Below are positions 6,116 to 9,174 of a stretch of 9,174 nucleotides of DNA, piece by piece; positions within the stretch are counted from its first letter, which is position 1; each line of letters starts with the position of its first letter. The notes under the pieces were generated by a model. That model did no database searches. It was not told the origin of the DNA and was given only the letters and a program-made list of their open reading frames with translations. The stretch is taken from the NCBI GenBank assembly GCA_905215145.1, contig CAJMOW010000047.1, positions 1-9,174 on the forward strand. The letters are read 5' to 3'. Position numbers and translations under genes: made by a program. Source of the stretch: an uncultured bacterium. Lineage in GTDB: Bacteria > Bacillota_I > Bacilli_A > RF39 > UBA660.

Positions 6116-6163
6116 TTATTCACCTCTTTTTATAATTTAGAACACATAATTTTATTTTTATAC

Positions 6164-6194
6164 AGATTCGACAAAACTAGAATTTTTTTTCTGT
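6164..6194 (-). promoter_or_regulatory. Weak SigH-like promoter candidate before spoIIAA
   Basis: The minus strand has ACAGAAAAA (plus 6186-6194) and GTCGAATCT (6164-6172). Each matches eight of nine positions of the SigH boxes as I recall them (RNAGGAWWW and RNNGAATWW), but the 13-base spacer is one longer than usual. Bacillus spoIIA is SigH-dependent, which is why it is listed. The position just upstream of spoIIAA and inside the end of the 71-residue gene is sensible, but the match could be chance in such AT-rich DNA. Confidence 0.25.
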
Positions 6195-6392
6195 TAATTT
6201 TAGTATAAATAAACTTATAATAAGCACAATAAATACTATTAAAATAAATGGTATTTGAATCGTACTATTTTGAACATTTAACTTTGATTCTAGATTTTCT
6301 ATATATCTATTACTTAAATCAAGTTTTGTTTTTGTATTAGATAAATCATTTTCTAATTGTTCTATTTTTTTCTCATAAACTTCTACATTCAT
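6177..6392 (-). CDS. Small coiled-coil protein with C-terminal membrane anchor
   Basis: Family not recognised. The ATG follows GAGGTGG with good spacing. Residues 1-40 (VYEKKIEQLENDLSNTKTKL, then NLESKLN) show a clear heptad pattern for a coiled coil. Residues 47-65 (IPFILIVFIVLIISLFILK) form one hydrophobic helix, followed by the basic tail LTEKKF. The topology suggests a tail-anchored protein with its coiled coil in the cytoplasm. It stands 61 bases before the spoIIAA-like gene, downstream of a terminator, with no terminator after it. It is therefore probably cotranscribed with spoIIAA and sigF. A role in tethering or controlling the forespore sigma circuit is possible only by position. Confidence 0.75.
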   Translation of the reverse strand: MNVEVYEKKIEQLENDLSNTKTKLDLSNRYIENLESKLNVQNSTIQIPFILIVFIVLIISLFILKLTEKKF

Positions 6393-6444
6393 ATTACCAC
6401 CTCAATATATACATATTATGTCGATTAATGATTTCCTTTTTATT

Positions 6445-6480
6445 AAAAAAAAATTATATAAGTTTTAGCCTATATAATTT
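6445..6480 (-). terminator. Intrinsic terminator of the frameshifted helical gene
   Basis: The minus strand has AAATTATATA (plus 6471-6480) pairing perfectly with TATATAATTT (6451-6460) around a 10-base loop, and the T run continues to 6445. The last codons and TAG stop of the preceding gene lie in the hairpin. It isolates the spoIIA-like unit from what lies upstream. Confidence 0.88.
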
Positions 6481-7612
6481 TTCTATCGCTTTTATTTAAG
6501 ATTTTTTTTAATGTTTTTATCAATCTTTGTTCTTGTATTGATTTGTCTTCATTAACTATTTCATCATAAGTTTTTAATAATCTTTTTTGTAATTTCATAG
6601 GAGTTTTATCTATTAATGAACTCATTAACTCTTCAGCAAATGCTTCTTTATCTATCTCATATTCATTACATTTTTTTGTTTTATTTAACTCATTTACTAA
6701 ATAATTAATATAATTATATAATTTTACATTACCTACAATTAATCCTTTAATTTTTTTTAATAATTCATCTCTAACTAAATAATCTTCTTTGTGTTCAAAA
6801 TTTACTTCAGTTAATGCACTATATAATATATTAAGTGTTTTAATATCCTCATCTACAACTAAAGGTGAAATAAATGGTTCCATAAGTAGTTCTTTTTTTC
6901 CAAAAGTTGAATCATTAATACAATTTTTAATAATATCTAAACATTCTTTATTTATCATAGGAAAGTTCTTATTTTTTATAGTAGATAAAAGTATAGAATT
7001 TAGTGCTTTTTTATCATCTTGTGGTGTTTGCTCCAATAAAAATTGAAATACATACGGAACTGATTCTTTATCTATTGTAACGTTTTTAAGCAAATAAGAA
7101 ATCATATCATATTTTTTAGAATCAACCAATTCTGGAATAAAGCTTACTACATCATATACTTCTAAATCTATAATACGCACTTGAGACAAAAATTTTATAT
7201 ATTCTGTATGTGAAGTAAGTAATAATTCATGCATATCATCAAAATCAAAATATAAAGTATTATCACCTTTAAAATTTATATCTATTAATGAAATATATTT
7301 TATTTTAACTTTTTCTGGAAGACTTGAAAAAACTAATTCATTCATCAAAGATTCTCTATTTATTGAATCTAAATATTTATATAATAACAAAACATCATCT
7401 TTTAAATAATATATTAAATTTTCAATATAATAACTATATTCAAGTCTATTTTTAATATATTTATTTAATTCTTTTGTAAAATCATTATAAGTTATATTTT
7501 TTTGATTAGAATTTAAAATGTCAAATATTTTAGTATTTATCTCTTTAACTTGATTAATTGTTTTTTCATCTTCTAAAAATAAATAATATAAATTCAAATG
7601 TTTTTTTATCAA
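6470..7612 (-). CDS. Main part of an unrecognised helical protein (second frame)
   Basis: Family not recognised. The open frame has 380 codons and is predicted to be almost wholly alpha-helical, rich in Lys, Leu, Ile, Asn and Asp. There is no signal peptide, no convincing membrane segment and no catalytic motif; repeated short helix pairs suggest a solenoid-like scaffold. The only early start is a TTG at 7612 with no ribosome site, and no methionine codon follows for about 90 codons. The frame overlaps the end of the preceding 80-codon frame by 47 bases, and the two join cleanly if one A is removed from an A7 run at 7601-7607. I therefore read it as the C-terminal 376 residues of one protein of about 445. 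It ends in an intrinsic terminator. Confidence 0.7.
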   Translation of the reverse strand: MIKKHLNLYYLFLEDEKTINQVKEINTKIFDILNSNQKNITYNDFTKELNKYIKNRLEYSYYIENLIYYLKDDVLLLYKYLDSINRESLMNELVFSSLPEKVKIKYISLIDINFKGDNTLYFDFDDMHELLLTSHTEYIKFLSQVRIIDLEVYDVVSFIPELVDSKKYDMISYLLKNVTIDKESVPYVFQFLLEQTPQDDKKALNSILLSTIKNKNFPMINKECLDIIKNCINDSTFGKKELLMEPFISPLVVDEDIKTLNILYSALTEVNFEHKEDYLVRDELLKKIKGLIVGNVKLYNYINYLVNELNKTKKCNEYEIDKEAFAEELMSSLIDKTPMKLQKRLLKTYDEIVNEDKSIQEQRLIKTLKKILNKSDRKII

Positions 7613-7808
7613 TATTTTTTTCTTGTTTTTCTAAGTTTTTATCAACATAATCAAATGCTTTTAAAACTTCTATTAAATTACTATATTCATCGCTTACTAT
7701 TTCTGAATTGCTATTTAATTTAGAAATACTTGCGTTTAATAATAATACTAAATAATTAATTTCAAACTCATTAAGTATTTTTTTATCCGTTTTACTAATA
7801 TTTTTCAT
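7566..7808 (-). CDS. N-terminal part of the same helical protein (first frame)
   Basis: Family not recognised. This 80-codon frame has the proper translation start of the locus: ATG 7808 with AGGGTGG four bases upstream. Residues 1-69 are helical (ILNEFEINYLVLLLNASISKL, then SNLIEVLKAFDYV). The last 11 residues after the A7 run (TFEFILFIFRR) are a hydrophobic tail read in the frame left after the run and are probably not native. With one A fewer, reading continues IDKKHLNLYYLFLEDEK into the 380-codon frame. If the frame is genuine as written, it would be a separate 80-residue protein translationally coupled to the next. Confidence 0.7.
   Translation of the reverse strand: MKNISKTDKKILNEFEINYLVLLLNASISKLNSNSEIVSDEYSNLIEVLKAFDYVDKNLEKQEKNIDKKTFEFILFIFRR
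7601..7607 (-). other. A7 homopolymer at an apparent frameshift
   Basis: The minus strand carries seven consecutive A between GAT and CATTTG. The upstream frame continues only 11 codons past it to a TGA. Loss of one A, or an equivalent +1 shift, joins the two frames into a single protein. It could be a real mutation, a sequencing or assembly error in a homopolymer, or a site of transcriptional slippage. Confidence 0.65.
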
Positions 7809-7826
7809 AAAACCACCCTTGAATTT

Positions 7827-7855
7827 ATAATAACATTAAAGAATTTGGAAAGCAA
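7827..7855 (-). promoter_or_regulatory. Weak SigA-like promoter candidate for the helical gene
   Basis: The minus strand has TTGCTT (plus 7850-7855), 17 bases, then TATTAT (7827-7832). It lies between the transporter terminator and the ATG at 7808, where a promoter is needed. The leader would be very short (about 16 bases) and the -35 match is only moderate. Confidence 0.35.
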
Positions 7856-7856
7856 T

Positions 7857-7880
7857 AAAAAAAGGATTATTTCATCCTTT
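7857..7880 (-). terminator. Intrinsic terminator of the transporter gene
   Basis: The minus strand has AAAGGAT (plus 7874-7880) pairing with ATCCTTT (7861-7867) around a 6-base loop, with T continuing to 7857. It starts at the transporter stop codon. Confidence 0.85.
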
Positions 7881-9174
7881 TATATAATCATTGATATTAT
7901 TAAACCAAATAATATAACTACTACAAATAATTGAAGTAATAATTTCCAAATATATTTCATCCAATCTTTGTAAGAAACATCTAGAAATTTTAATCCAGCA
8001 ACTAATACAACACTTACTGGTAGTATAAACATTACAAATCCATAAGCTGATTGTAAAATTATAGATATAGCTGGTAATGCACTTTCTTCAAATGCAATAA
8101 GTCCACCATACATACTATTTACTAAATATGGGAAATCATTAAAGAAAAATCCTCCAACCATACCTGTTAAGCTTACTAATAGTACATTAAATGATTTTGA
8201 TAATCCTAATATAAAATTAGAAATAGTCGCACTTAATGTTCCATTTGAACTATTAACCATAATTGCGAATATTACACAAGCTAATGCTACATATATTGAA
8301 GTTTTAAGCATTGATTTAATTCCCTCAAAATATGTTTCTATTGCTTCACTAGGTTTTATACTATATACCCATGCAATAATTACAGTAGCAAATAAAATTA
8401 GCGCTGCAAACTCATAATTACCCCATTGTCCTATTTCAGTAAATGTTCCAAGTAATTTTGAGAAAATTGCTATTCCACCTATTTTAAATTCACTAATTGA
8501 AGTACTTATTTTATTAAATAATTCAATTCCAAATGAATAATACCAATTATACATTCCAACAAATGATACTACCATTAAAACTATAAATATTATAATTAGT
8601 GGTAAAGAACTCTTTTTTTCTTTTGAACCTTTTATATAAAAAGGTGCTTCGATTACTGGTTCAACAATAACTTCTTCTTTTTTAGTTTTTTTAGATTTCT
8701 TAGTTTCTTTAATTTCTTCTTTCTTTGTTAATGATTTATTTTTTCCAATAACAAACATTATAAGTAAGAATACTAGTACAGCAAGTAAACCAAATTTATA
8801 AACTATTCCTTTATTTGCATTTAAACCAAAGAAGCTTTTAAAAACTAAAGCATTTCCATAAGTTGACCCCATTATACCAACAAGTATAGCTCCAACTGTA
8901 GATGCAAGTGCTGTTACTTTATCATATCCTAACAATAATATAATTGCAGATACGAACGGTACTAATGCGAATACTACAATAGGAAGACCTGATAATGATG
9001 CAAGTAATGCAAATGAAATTATACTAATAATTAAAAATAAAGTTTTTTTCTTACTAAATTTTTTAACTATTGAATCTATAACTTTACTATAAACTCCTGT
9101 TTTACTCATAACAGCGTATAATCCACCAATTGATAAAAATACAACTAGGTATTGAACAAATATTGCAACACTAT
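7880..9174 (-). CDS. Polytopic membrane transporter, YfcC/DcuC-like, N-terminus beyond window
   Basis: The reading frame is open to the right edge (431 codons visible), so ATG 9109 is internal and the true start lies outside. The codons before it read FLSIGGLYAVMSKTGVYSKV, continuing smoothly into the frame. About ten hydrophobic helices are visible. A Lys/Glu-rich cytoplasmic loop lies in the middle (near KKEEIKETKKSKKTKKEE). Glycine-rich patches include GYDKVTALASTVGAILVG and GSTYGNAL, and the last part has YGFVMFILPVSVVLVAGLKF followed by a Trp-containing helix pair. The layout recalls the ion-transporter superfamily members YfcC and DcuC, which move amino acids, peptides or C4-dicarboxylates. 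The substrate cannot be read from the sequence. It ends in its own terminator. Confidence 0.75.
   Translation of the reverse strand, partial: SVAIFVQYLVVFLSIGGLYAVMSKTGVYSKVIDSIVKKFSKKKTLFLIISIISFALLASLSGLPIVVFALVPFVSAIILLLGYDKVTALASTVGAILVGIMGSTYGNALVFKSFFGLNANKGIVYKFGLLAVLVFLLIMFVIGKNKSLTKKEEIKETKKSKKTKKEEVIVEPVIEAPFYIKGSKEKKSSLPLIIIFIVLMVVSFVGMYNWYYSFGIELFNKISTSISEFKIGGIAIFSKLLGTFTEIGQWGNYEFAALILFATVIIAWVYSIKPSEAIETYFEGIKSMLKTSIYVALACVIFAIMVNSSNGTLSATISNFILGLSKSFNVLLVSLTGMVGGFFFNDFPYLVNSMYGGLIAFEESALPAISIILQSAYGFVMFILPVSVVLVAGLKFLDVSYKDWMKYIWKLLLQLFVVVILFGLIISMII

Noticed and set aside
6393..6440. SigH promoter before the 71-residue gene
   Set aside because: AAAGGAAAT fits the -35 box, but no GAAT-type -10 box occurs at an acceptable distance, so it is not listed.
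1..9174. CRISPR array, insertion sequence, tRNA or rRNA gene
   Set aside because: No regularly spaced repeats, transposase-like protein, terminal repeats or recognisable tRNA/rRNA sequence was seen on either strand.

Overview
The window is very AT-rich, and every convincing gene lies on the minus strand, so the genes read from right to left. It uses standard-code stops and tryptophan TGG, strong AGGAGG-type ribosome sites, a single-chain glycyl-tRNA synthetase, a T-box leader and forespore sporulation genes. Together these point to an endospore-forming, low-GC Firmicute of the Bacilli or Clostridia side. The species cannot be named from the sequence.

In transcription order: (1) 9174-7880 is a polytopic membrane transporter that runs off the right edge and ends in an intrinsic terminator. 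(2) 7808-6470 is an unrecognised helical protein split into two overlapping frames at a run of seven A. It looks like one gene of about 445 residues with a frameshift. (3) 6392-5097 holds a 71-residue coiled-coil/membrane protein, a SpoIIAA-like STAS protein and a SigF-type forespore sigma factor, closed by a terminator. (4) 5079-3245 holds a candidate SigG-type promoter and a minimal spoVAC-spoVAD-spoVAE operon for spore dipicolinate uptake, closed by a terminator. (5) 3229-2383 holds two small unrecognised genes. (6) 2380-126 holds a consensus vegetative promoter, a very short glycine-type T-box leader, an unrecognised 212-residue protein, glyS and a terminator. (7) 119-1 holds a promoter candidate and the first 11 codons of a probable argC.

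The most interesting part is the sporulation block. In the classical spoIIA operon, SpoIIAA, the anti-sigma kinase SpoIIAB and SigF are encoded in that order, and SpoIIAB phosphorylates a serine in a DSSG motif of SpoIIAA. Here spoIIAB is absent: only 11 bases separate the STAS gene from the sigma gene. The STAS protein also has DVKG instead of DSSG, so the phosphorylated serine is gone. The two losses agree with each other and suggest that forespore sigma control has been rewired. A small membrane-anchored coiled-coil gene sits just upstream and might belong to the altered circuit; that is inference only.

Other points of interest are the unusually short T-box leader, the unknown gene it controls together with glyS, and the frameshifted helical gene. 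Several intrinsic terminators overlap stop codons, which indicates compact gene packing.
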